Part shown: positions 1-6,057 of the stretch, in pieces
How positions within the stretch are numbered: the first letter of the stretch is position 1
Layout of the letters: each line of letters begins with the position of its first letter
NCBI GenBank assembly: GCA_963205155.1
Contig: CAUJJY010000072.1
Coordinates: forward strand, 1 to 11,037
Length of the DNA stretch: 11,037 nt
Direction of reading: 5' to 3'
Origin: Candidatus Zixiibacteriota bacterium
GTDB lineage: Bacteria; Zixibacteria; MSB-5A5; CAIYYT01
Made by a program: the position numbers and the translations under genes
Notes under the pieces: model-generated
Told to the model about the DNA's origin: nothing
Databases searched by the model: none
The model's input: the letters and a program-made list of their open reading frames with translations, nothing else

Positions 1-649
1 GCGCAAACGGAAGAGTGAATCCGATGAAAACTCCAAAGCTGTTTGGATTCGTGAAGAACCCGCGCAAGCGAAAGAAACCCTCGGTCCAGAATTGCCACAA
101 CGAATAGGATGATGCCGCAGCCAAGGCAATCAAAAGTGAGAATGCAACAATGATGAGCGATCTTTCATCGCGCGTTATTTCTCGCGTGACAATAAAAACG
201 ACAAATAGCAGGAAATATCGTATGATCTCGACTGCGGATTCCAGCGGATGCACGGAGAAGGGCACACAAATCATACTCCAAGCCAGAAGAACTAAAAAGT
301 AGACCCCGGGACGCGAAAATGACCAGTTCCATTTTTCACCTGTGGTCACTTTTCTCAGCAGAACAAGAGCCAGAAAGAAAACTGTCACAACCCATTTAAG
401 AAGATAAAGAGTGGATTCAGAGATCATCGGCAGCGCCTCGATGTGGCTGGTTACAGTGATGGCAGTCAAAACACCGACGGACGAAACCAGCATAAAGGGA
501 ATCATGATCGCGCCGACTAATGCGACGAAGATTTGCAGTGGGGAAAGAAATAGGCTCGCGCCTAAGCTGGCAACACCGGCGCTAAATGGAAGATATCTTG
601 CAAGCGCCGTGTTTTGCTGCGTTTCGGTTCTCGGTTCATTGGTACTCAC
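1..649 (-). CDS. O-antigen ligase / Wzy-type polymerase family membrane protein (partial, C-terminus off the left edge)
   Basis: The minus-strand frame is open from a GTG at 649 to the window edge, giving 216 codons. It starts MSTNEPRTET and has at least five or six hydrophobic segments (roughly residues 22-40, 42-65, 80-98, 113-130, 140-156 and 163-186). The last visible residues, about 195-216, read RGFFTNPNSFGVFIG, which resembles the G-x-F-x-NPNxxG signature of the O-antigen ligase/polymerase (WaaL/Wzy, Wzy_C) family. Such proteins join or polymerise undecaprenyl-linked glycans in the inner membrane. The GTG lies one base after the TAG stop of the chain-length gene, so translational coupling is likely. 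The overlapping ATG at 639 is in another frame that soon stops. I cannot tell ligase from polymerase because the large periplasmic loop and the second half are missing. Confidence 0.85.
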   Translation of the reverse strand, partial: MSTNEPRTETQQNTALARYLPFSAGVASLGASLFLSPLQIFVALVGAIMIPFMLVSSVGVLTAITVTSHIEALPMISESTLYLLKWVVTVFFLALVLLRKVTTGEKWNWSFSRPGVYFLVLLAWSMICVPFSVHPLESAVEIIRYFLLFVVFIVTREITRDERSLIIVAFSLLIALAAASSYSLWQFWTEGFFRLRGFFTNPNSFGVFIGFTLPFA

Positions 650-650
650 G

Positions 651-1853
651 CTACACGCTTTTGTTGGATTTTCCCAATGGGTCTCTTCTGAGAGTTTGAA
701 GATACTTCAGCAAAGTCCCGTAAGTCTTACTCGCAGTGCTTTCCGGTACGGCCACCTTCTCCAGAACGACCGCCGCACCAGCAGAGAGCAGCAAGCTAAG
801 TAAAAAAGAAGAAACTACTATCATGCGTTTACGCGGCCAGATTGCTTCCTCCGGAGGAATTGCCCTGTCTAAGATCGCGACAGTCGGCACGTCCTTCTTA
901 GTTTGCATCTGTGCAACCTCCAATTGCTGGTAAAGCATTTCGTAGGTGAGTTCCTGAACCTTGACGTCGCGCATCAAAACGGAATACTGAACGGCTAAGT
1001 CGGGAATTCGGCTTAAGGGAATTTCCATTGCCGAGTTAGTGGAATCGCTGGCACTGTAGGGACCCATTTCCAGCTGTCGTAATTTCCCGCGCAAAACACC
1101 AATCTTAAGACTTAACTGCGCAAGTTCGGGGTGACCGGGGTTAAGGCGAAGTCGAAGCAGGTCCTGCTCGATTTCCGCAGCAGTGAGTTCCGATTGCTGC
1201 TGCGCGAGAATGTCAATCATTGCCTTGGTTTGAGCATCAAGAGCAACTGCTAAATTATCGCGCTGAAATGCAAGCAGGCGGTCTTGAGCTGCTTTTAGTG
1301 AAGCCGTAGTTTCCTGAACTCGAAGACTAAGAAATTCACCAAAAATCCGATTTTTCTGACTTTGAATCTCGGAATTCACGGAATTCAGTATTGAGACAAT
1401 GGTGTTGGCGATATCGGCAGCCAGAGTTGGCGACGACGCCTGCGCATCCAATCTAACTATGCCTTCCGGCGACACTTGGGTCGAAATGTGCTCGCGCAAT
1501 TCCGCCACGGCCTGCAATCGCGAATCCTTGTCATAGATCTCAATCAAGTTTAACGTATCGACCGTCCGCGACAACACGGTTTCGGACTCCATCATCCGTG
1601 CGTACAAATCGGACGGAGTCGCCATGAACGGAAGGGCGAAACCGGCGGCTGCCTGCGACAGGCTCGCTGCGGCTGACCCTAAGAGTCCGGCAATCGGCGA
1701 CTCTTCTTGTGGGGGGAGAATTGTGCAACTGGCGCCGTACTTACGCGGCAGGATCAAACTGATTATTATGGCAAGAATAGTGACCGAGGCTACTGACAAG
1801 ATCACCATGCGTCGCCTTTTCACAACAATTTCAAGAACAGTCAAGACCCACAT
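651..1853 (-). CDS. Wzz/GNVR-type polysaccharide chain-length determinant protein
   Basis: This 400-residue protein has polysaccharide co-polymerase architecture. A short basic N-terminus (VVKRRRM) is followed by a first membrane span at about 17-35. A long periplasmic region rich in Gln, Leu and Ala, with predicted coiled-coil character, covers roughly 130-310. A GNVR-like segment (MLYQQLEVAQ...ILDRAIPPEEAIWPRKR) leads into a second membrane span at about 343-364. The cytoplasmic tail is short (~34 residues) and has no Walker motifs or tyrosine cluster, so this is a stand-alone Wzz-type protein rather than a fused BY-kinase. It probably sets glycan length together with the downstream ligase/polymerase and the upstream glycosyltransferase. 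The ATG at 1853 has a TGAGG ribosome-binding site four bases upstream and a sigma-70-like promoter just before it. The family is clear; the polymer made is unknown. Confidence 0.88.
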   Translation of the reverse strand: MWVLTVLEIVVKRRRMVILSVASVTILAIIISLILPRKYGASCTILPPQEESPIAGLLGSAAASLSQAAAGFALPFMATPSDLYARMMESETVLSRTVDTLNLIEIYDKDSRLQAVAELREHISTQVSPEGIVRLDAQASSPTLAADIANTIVSILNSVNSEIQSQKNRIFGEFLSLRVQETTASLKAAQDRLLAFQRDNLAVALDAQTKAMIDILAQQQSELTAAEIEQDLLRLRLNPGHPELAQLSLKIGVLRGKLRQLEMGPYSASDSTNSAMEIPLSRIPDLAVQYSVLMRDVKVQELTYEMLYQQLEVAQMQTKKDVPTVAILDRAIPPEEAIWPRKRMIVVSSFLLSLLLSAGAAVVLEKVAVPESTASKTYGTLLKYLQTLRRDPLGKSNKSV

Positions 1854-1857
1854 GCTT

Positions 1858-1862
1858 CCTCA
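1858..1862 (-). promoter_or_regulatory. Ribosome-binding site of the chain-length determinant gene
   Basis: On the minus strand TGAGG lies four bases before the ATG at 1853. It supports that start over the internal Met at residue 16 of the same frame. Confidence 0.6.
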
Positions 1863-1884
1863 ATTTTCGCTCTGAATTCGGTGA

Positions 1885-1913
1885 ATGATATCGGTTAACG
1901 ATGCGGACGTCAA
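1885..1913 (-). promoter_or_regulatory. Sigma-70-like promoter upstream of the chain-length determinant gene
   Basis: On the minus strand a -35 box TTGACG (1913-1908) is separated by exactly 17 bases from a -10 box TATCAT (1890-1885). Each box matches five of six consensus positions. The predicted start near 1878 gives a leader of about 25 bases that contains the ribosome-binding site. It sits in the 105-base gap after the glycosyltransferase gene, so the chain-length and ligase genes can probably be transcribed apart from the glycosyltransferase. This is a motif match only, and the lineage's own consensus is not known to me. Confidence 0.55.
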
Positions 1914-1958
1914 CCAGTTTTGCAGAAGATGGCCAAGGCGGAGTCTGATTTCGAGCAA

Positions 1959-3140
1959 CTATGACAATTTCTCGATAAGAGAATCGATTGTCCGGGTACT
2001 GATTGCTTCCCAAGTATACGCGGCGGCGAACTCACGGCATTCTTCTCGCAACTCTGCACGATTGATCGACAGCGCGGCGTCAATTGCCGACTTCCAGTGT
2101 TCTGCATTTGCAGGAACGGTCTTGACGAGGTCTGGAGGGAAAGTCGACAGCAAATCGTTTGGGCAGGACACGGTAGGCACACCCGCGGCTGCATGTTCGT
2201 AAAACTTCAGGGGATTCGAATGGTCGATAAAGTCGCTGGGAATATAGGGGAGTATTCCGACATCAAAGCCGGCGACAATTCCAGCTATATCGTTTTGGCT
2301 AACCTCACCGAGGTAGTGAAGATTCTTCGGCGCTCCGAGCCGTTTCGAGAGAATGTCGTTCTGTTGGCGGCCTACGAATACAAACTGCCAGTGAGGATTC
2401 TGAGTGATTAGCTCGCTGATCAATGGCCAATCCAAGCGATCAGAAATGTTTCCGGCATAGCCGAGCCGCGGATGCGGAATCGCGTCGATCAGCGGATTTA
2501 GTTGTACAGAATCGCAGGACAATTGTTTAAACGTCAAAGATGGCAGACCATTCCCCGATAGCCAGGCGGTTTTGTAGTTCTTCCCCCAATTTCGCAGAAG
2601 TTTCGGCGAAACAGCGAGCATCACATCGACACTTTTGCGGTACTTCGATTCAAGGCGTATGGCTGAAGAATCCGGATTATCCGTAACGTCGGCGAGCAAA
2701 TCGTACATCTCGTACACCATCGGCGAATTCGGAAAAACACGAGACACATAAGCCTGCACCGGATGATAGTACCACACCAGAGGCGGAGCGTCTCCCAGAT
2801 CGAGCTTTGCTGCAACGTCACAATACCACCGCTTGAGCATCCGAATATTGGCGCTCTCAAGCGCTGGAATACGCCAGGCAACGATATCGCTAAGGCAGTA
2901 ACGAGGAGAAGCCAAATAGAGGTTCGGTGAAAGCTGCTGTAACTTGTCGCGATTTAAAAGCTCTCTGAATCGTGATGGCTTACGAAACGCAGTCGAAACC
3001 GGACAGAGTGGTCGATTCACGGAAATCACTGTGACTCCGAGTTTTTCAACTACGGAGGCAATTGATCGCACTTGACCACGGCGGGTAAATGTCGGCCAAT
3101 CTGTCTTGTTGAAGATGACGATGACACTTGGGATAGGCAT
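1959..3140 (-). CDS. GT-B fold glycosyltransferase (GT4/group 1-like)
   Basis: This 393-residue soluble protein looks like a two-domain GT-B glycosyltransferase that transfers sugars from nucleotide-sugar donors onto a growing surface glycan. The N-terminal half has an acceptor-side Rossmann pattern (IPSVIVIFNKTDW) and a segment VYEMYDLLADV of the kind seen in TuaH-like enzymes. The C-terminal half starts at about 227 (GYAGNISDRLDW), continues with FVFVGRQ and LHYLGEV, and contains the donor-binding motif NPLKFYEHAAAGVPTVS at 309-325. Its Glu315 matches the conserved acidic residue of the family. The ATG at 3140 is the earliest possible start, because an in-frame TAA lies three codons upstream. 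I see no good ribosome-binding site before it. It is the promoter-proximal gene of the minus-strand polysaccharide block. Donor sugar and linkage cannot be read from the sequence. Confidence 0.85.
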   Translation of the reverse strand: MPIPSVIVIFNKTDWPTFTRRGQVRSIASVVEKLGVTVISVNRPLCPVSTAFRKPSRFRELLNRDKLQQLSPNLYLASPRYCLSDIVAWRIPALESANIRMLKRWYCDVAAKLDLGDAPPLVWYYHPVQAYVSRVFPNSPMVYEMYDLLADVTDNPDSSAIRLESKYRKSVDVMLAVSPKLLRNWGKNYKTAWLSGNGLPSLTFKQLSCDSVQLNPLIDAIPHPRLGYAGNISDRLDWPLISELITQNPHWQFVFVGRQQNDILSKRLGAPKNLHYLGEVSQNDIAGIVAGFDVGILPYIPSDFIDHSNPLKFYEHAAAGVPTVSCPNDLLSTFPPDLVKTVPANAEHWKSAIDAALSINRAELREECREFAAAYTWEAISTRTIDSLIEKLS

Positions 3141-3236
3141 ATCTATTTAGCGAAGATGGGACTCTCGGGCAAGCACCATCCCCCACACCCTGTTTTGCAG
3201 AATCCATAAGCCAATGCCCTAATTGAGCCTGCGCCC

Positions 3237-3264
3237 AATATATCAGTTAATGATTGACCGTCAA
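3237..3264 (-). promoter_or_regulatory. Promoter-like element reading toward the glycosyltransferase gene
   Basis: On the minus strand TTGACG (3264-3259) is followed after 16 bases by TATATT (3242-3237). Each box matches five of six consensus positions. The -35 is the same hexamer as that in front of the chain-length gene. A start near 3230 would give a leader of about 90 bases before the glycosyltransferase ATG at 3140. Confidence 0.45.
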
Positions 3265-3282
3265 GGAGCAAATGGCTACATT
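3254..3282 (+). promoter_or_regulatory. Promoter-like element reading toward the STAS gene
   Basis: On the plus strand TTGACC (3254-3259) and TACATT (3277-3282) are separated by 17 bases. Its -35 overlaps the -35 of the divergent minus-strand element inside the 11-base palindrome TTGACCGTCAA (3254-3264). The -10 box is weak (four of six). An alternative plus-strand pair, TTGAGC at 3223-3228 and GTTAAT at 3246-3251, would start transcription ahead of the possible leader ORF. I cannot choose between the two. Confidence 0.3.
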
Positions 3283-3326
3283 GGATGCCGTTAATCAAAC
3301 TCGGGTTGCGCAGACACATTTGCTCC
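3265..3326. repeat. 10-base perfect inverted repeat in the divergent intergenic region
   Basis: GGAGCAAATG at 3265-3274 and CATTTGCTCC at 3317-3326 are exact reverse complements with 42 bases between. The left arm holds the ribosome-binding site and ATG of the possible leader ORF. In RNA, pairing would hide that start site; in DNA, the two arms could be operator half-sites. The repeat is directly visible; its role is inferred. Confidence 0.6.
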
Positions 3327-3346
3327 CGAAGGTAGTTCCAGTGTAA
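3272..3346 (+). CDS. Possible 24-residue leader peptide or small protein
   Basis: An ATG at 3272 is preceded by AAGGAG with three bases between. It opens a 24-codon frame (starts MATLDAVNQT, ends KVVPV) closed by TAA at 3344-3346, ten bases before the GTG of the STAS gene. It has no membrane segment or recognised motif. The strong ribosome-binding site and its position make a real small ORF or upstream leader plausible, but an ORF of this size can arise by chance. One candidate promoter would start transcription inside it. I do not recognise the peptide. Confidence 0.3.
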   Translation: MATLDAVNQTRVAQTHLLPKVVPV

Positions 3347-3347
3347 T

Positions 3348-3352
3348 GGAGG
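3348..3352 (+). promoter_or_regulatory. Ribosome-binding site deciding the GTG start of the STAS gene
   Basis: GGAGG lies four bases ahead of the GTG at 3357. The next in-frame Met codons (residues 20 and 21) would delete the first strand of the STAS fold, so the GTG start is favoured. Confidence 0.75.
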
Positions 3353-3356
3353 TTAA

Positions 3357-3698
3357 GTGAAAGTCACTCTCTCAGAAAAAAGCGGAATTAGTGTGATCTC
3401 GGTTTCGGGAAAGATGATGGGCGGACCGGATACGGGCGAACTTGACGAAAAGCTGTATTCCTTGCTCGCTAAAGGTCAGAAGAATGCCATCGTGGACTTG
3501 CAGAATTGCGAATGGATCAATTCTTCCGGCTTGTCGATTTTGATCCATCACTACAAGAAGTTCAAGGATGCCGGCGGTGAATTGCGCCTTGCGAACCTGA
3601 CCGATAAGATTGAACGGATTATGGTCATCTCGCGTCTGACAGAGGTATTCTCTGTGCATGACACGCTTGATGATGCCGTTGCCGCCAGCAAGAAGTAA
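3357..3698 (+). CDS. STAS domain protein, anti-anti-sigma factor (SpoIIAA/RsbV-like)
   Basis: This 113-residue single-domain protein has the STAS pattern: an opening strand (ISVISVSGKMMGGPDTGELD), a central strand AIVDLQNCEWI, then N55-S56-S57-G58-L59 at the head of a helix, followed by GGELRLANLT and IERIMVISRLTEVFSV. Known relatives (SpoIIAA, RsbV) have Asp-Ser-Ser-Gly-Leu here. The first Ser is phosphorylated by a GHKL-type anti-sigma kinase and dephosphorylated by a PP2C phosphatase, so S56 is the likely switch residue; the preceding Asp is Asn here. No kinase, phosphatase or sigma factor is encoded in the window, so its partners are elsewhere. It starts with GTG behind a strong ribosome-binding site and lies 40 bases upstream of the exported peptidase, probably in one transcript. 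A role in gene expression is likely; the regulon is unknown. Confidence 0.9.
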   Translation: MKVTLSEKSGISVISVSGKMMGGPDTGELDEKLYSLLAKGQKNAIVDLQNCEWINSSGLSILIHHYKKFKDAGGELRLANLTDKIERIMVISRLTEVFSVHDTLDDAVAASKK

Positions 3699-3738
3699 TC
3701 TTGTTGGCCATTTGAACTTCAAAAGCGGGAAGGGCGGA

Positions 3739-6057
3739 TTGATTCGGAGAATTCTCCTTGGTTGTTTGTTCGCCGGTTGGCTGTTGGCCAATGTCACAAC
3801 GGTGAATGCCGAGCTGATTGACTTTGCCGGCGTGGCGGACAGCTTGCGCACAATGACACTTGACTTCGCGAAGCAAGCTGAAGTGTCACAACTGACCATA
3901 GATCGGGGCGGCGTCAAGATAATCCTCGAAAGTGGAATCCTCACATTGGGGCAATCGGTCGGAGGAAAAACCTTCTCGGCCGTCTTTGCCGGTAAAGGGC
4001 GCTTTGAATTGGTACCTCCTAATCGGGCTGAAAGGTATATGCTGGCCCGTCACACCCAGGACAGCACGGCAAATTGGCCCTTTGAAGAAATCGCGCTCAT
4101 CTTTAGCGATTCAACCGAACTTGAACTCAAGTCTGAATTGAAGTTTAGTGAACTTGGCCAACGCAAAGGTGAAATGCGACTGCTCTCCGGTTTCATTGAT
4201 TTTATCCAGGATGAATTTGAGTGGTCGTTTCCCGCACTGATTCTTGGCGATTTTGTCCATCCTCAACTGGACGGCCGTTTTCTCGCGCGATTCAATTCGC
4301 CGCGCGGAAATATGGTGTTTGTATACGATCCGAAGGAAATTGAGGAGATTCAACTTTACAAACATGCCCGAACCGGAGACGGCTCGTATCCGGACCTCAT
4401 CCAGAGTTTTCATTTACCGGACCAATACACCAGTACTCCATGGGGCATAGATTCGGAAAACAAGGACTTAATTGATAGTCTCGACTACGACATCTCTTGC
4501 AAAATCTTCCAGTCTGCCAAAACAGAGTTGGATGTTAAGCTGTCACTCCAAAGCAACCTTGACAGTTTGCGCTCAATATTCTTCCAATTGATGCCCGAAA
4601 TCGACCAGAAGTCATTAAGTGTGGCCGATGCAAACGGTGACTCCCTCTATTTCCTACGTTTGAAAGATGAGTATGGAGTAACCGTATTTCTCAACCAGCC
4701 GCTTGCCAAAGGTGAACGAACAAGCCTGCAATTCAGTTACGAGTCAAATCGCATGGTACTCAAGACACCTTGGGGCGGCAATGTTCTTGCCTATGCGACG
4801 AGCTGGTTTCCGCGATACGGCTACCTGAAGCGCTCGAAGTTCCGCCTCAAATTCGCAGTTCCTGAACAATATGAATTCGTCGCAGTCGGTCGAAAAACAT
4901 CAGAGGAGACCAAGGATGGCTTCAAAATAACCGAATGGGACATCAGTGATTTCCCGGTGGCGATAGTCTCTTACAACTATGGTCCCTTCCAGATAGATAC
5001 CGGGCGCATCTTGGACGACAAGCCGGTTGCGGTCTATGCCGGCAAGTCGCACAGCGCGGGCACCGCTTCGGTGCGGCGCAGTGTTCTGGACGATGTCGTT
5101 GCTTCGGCATCGCTGTTTTCCGCCGAAGTGCACCCATATCCATTCAATCAACTGATCGCGACCGAAATTCCCTCACCGCACGGGCAGGGATTGCCGGGGC
5201 TAATACACCTTGGCTATGCAACCTTTGACGAAGGGATCGGCAATAACTTTGACGACGCGTTTCGTGCGCACGAAGTCGCGCACCAGTGGTGGGGACATCT
5301 CGTCGGCTGGAAGTCCTATCACGATCAGTGGCTTTCGGAAGCGTTTGCCGAGTATTTCAGCGGCTGGTATATCCAACGCAAGTATCAGAATGACGAACAA
5401 AAGCGCGGGAGATTCTTCGACTTGCTCGACCTCTGGCGCGATGATGTCTACCAAAAAGGATCTTACGTTAACAAGGGCTGGCAGACCGACTATCAGGAGG
5501 GCAACGATGCCGGGCCAATCTGGATGGGATATCGTCTGGCATCTTCGAAATCTTCAGACTATTCGACACTTGTTTACAGCAAAGGCGCTTATGTGCTTTA
5601 CATGCTGCGGATGATGATGTTCGATTTCGTCAAACGCGATGATGCTAAATTCCGGGAGATGCTGAACGGTTTTCTCACCGAGCATCGCTGGTCGGACGCA
5701 ACTACGGCAGACTTTCAACGGATCGCAGAAAAGCACTATGGTCAGCCGCTCGACTGGTTTTTTGACCAGTGGGTTTATGATACGCAGTTACCGGAATATA
5801 CCTGGGAGCCGATAATCAGTCAGCAACCGGACGGCAAATTTGCAGTCGAACTGCACGTCAAGGTAGAGAATGTCCGGAAGGGATTCCGGATGCCCGTACC
5901 GTTGACAATCCTAATGGAAGGCGATTATCACACAACGACCAGGCTCGACATCACTCAACTCGATCAGGCCATCACGATACCGAACCTGCCGTACAAGCCC
6001 GTGAAGTTCGTCTTCAATACCTTCAAGTCGGTGCTCTGCAAAGAGCACAAAAAGTAA
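3739..6057 (+). CDS. Exported M1-family-like zinc metallopeptidase without the GxMEN motif
   Basis: The zinc site is HEVAH (H511, E512, H515) followed after 18 residues by E534 in LSEAFAEYF, the M1 gluzincin pattern. Y613 in VYSKG matches the M1 transition-state Tyr. In the place of GxMEN, where aminopeptidases bind the substrate N-terminus, the sequence reads GQGLPGL (482-488). Starting at TTG 3739 gives a signal peptide (IRRILLGCLFAGWLLANVTTVNA, cut before E25) with AAGG five bases upstream. An ATG at 3658 in the same frame lacks a ribosome-binding site, overlaps the STAS gene by 41 bases and would put 27 polar residues before the signal. About 200 residues precede the M1 N-terminal beta domain and match nothing I recognise. 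A beta-sandwich follows the catalytic domain and there is no large helical C-terminal domain. It is probably periplasmic or surface-exposed; the substrate is unknown. Confidence 0.87.
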   Translation: MIRRILLGCLFAGWLLANVTTVNAELIDFAGVADSLRTMTLDFAKQAEVSQLTIDRGGVKIILESGILTLGQSVGGKTFSAVFAGKGRFELVPPNRAERYMLARHTQDSTANWPFEEIALIFSDSTELELKSELKFSELGQRKGEMRLLSGFIDFIQDEFEWSFPALILGDFVHPQLDGRFLARFNSPRGNMVFVYDPKEIEEIQLYKHARTGDGSYPDLIQSFHLPDQYTSTPWGIDSENKDLIDSLDYDISCKIFQSAKTELDVKLSLQSNLDSLRSIFFQLMPEIDQKSLSVADANGDSLYFLRLKDEYGVTVFLNQPLAKGERTSLQFSYESNRMVLKTPWGGNVLAYATSWFPRYGYLKRSKFRLKFAVPEQYEFVAVGRKTSEETKDGFKITEWDISDFPVAIVSYNYGPFQIDTGRILDDKPVAVYAGKSHSAGTASVRRSVLDDVVASASLFSAEVHPYPFNQLIATEIPSPHGQGLPGLIHLGYATFDEGIGNNFDDAFRAHEVAHQWWGHLVGWKSYHDQWLSEAFAEYFSGWYIQRKYQNDEQKRGRFFDLLDLWRDDVYQKGSYVNKGWQTDYQEGNDAGPIWMGYRLASSKSSDYSTLVYSKGAYVLYMLRMMMFDFVKRDDAKFREMLNGFLTEHRWSDATTADFQRIAEKHYGQPLDWFFDQWVYDTQLPEYTWEPIISQQPDGKFAVELHVKVENVRKGFRMPVPLTILMEGDYHTTTRLDITQLDQAITIPNLPYKPVKFVFNTFKSVLCKEHKK
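6031..6048 (+). other. Hairpin with GCAA tetraloop at the end of the peptidase gene
   Basis: GTGCTCT (6031-6037) and AGAGCAC (6042-6048) form a perfect seven-base-pair stem closing a GCAA (GNRA) loop, inside the last codons of the peptidase gene. It is followed by AAAAAG rather than a T-run, so it is not a standard rho-independent terminator on either strand. It could block or stabilise the 3' end where the two convergent genes meet. Confidence 0.4.

Noticed and set aside
411..803. 130-codon open frame on the plus strand
   Set aside because: It lies antisense to the ligase and chain-length genes; no motif, no ribosome-binding site, and both sense genes are well supported.
3658..3738. Upstream in-frame ATG at 3658 as start of the peptidase
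   Set aside because: It has no ribosome-binding site, overlaps the STAS gene and puts a polar 27-residue stretch ahead of a clean signal peptide; TTG 3739 with AAGG upstream is better. It remains possible.
3742..3770. Lipoprotein lipobox (LLGC) in the peptidase signal peptide
   Set aside because: The Cys is only residue 9, lies inside the hydrophobic core and is followed by more hydrophobic residues; an ordinary cleavage after VNA fits better.
3372..3944. 190-codon open frame on the minus strand
   Set aside because: It lies antisense to the STAS gene and the start of the peptidase, which have clear domain support; its translation shows no coherent fold.
5210..5614. 134-codon open frame on the plus strand within the peptidase gene
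   Set aside because: It is an out-of-frame shadow over the HEXXH region; low-complexity Ser/Thr/Arg composition and no family resemblance.
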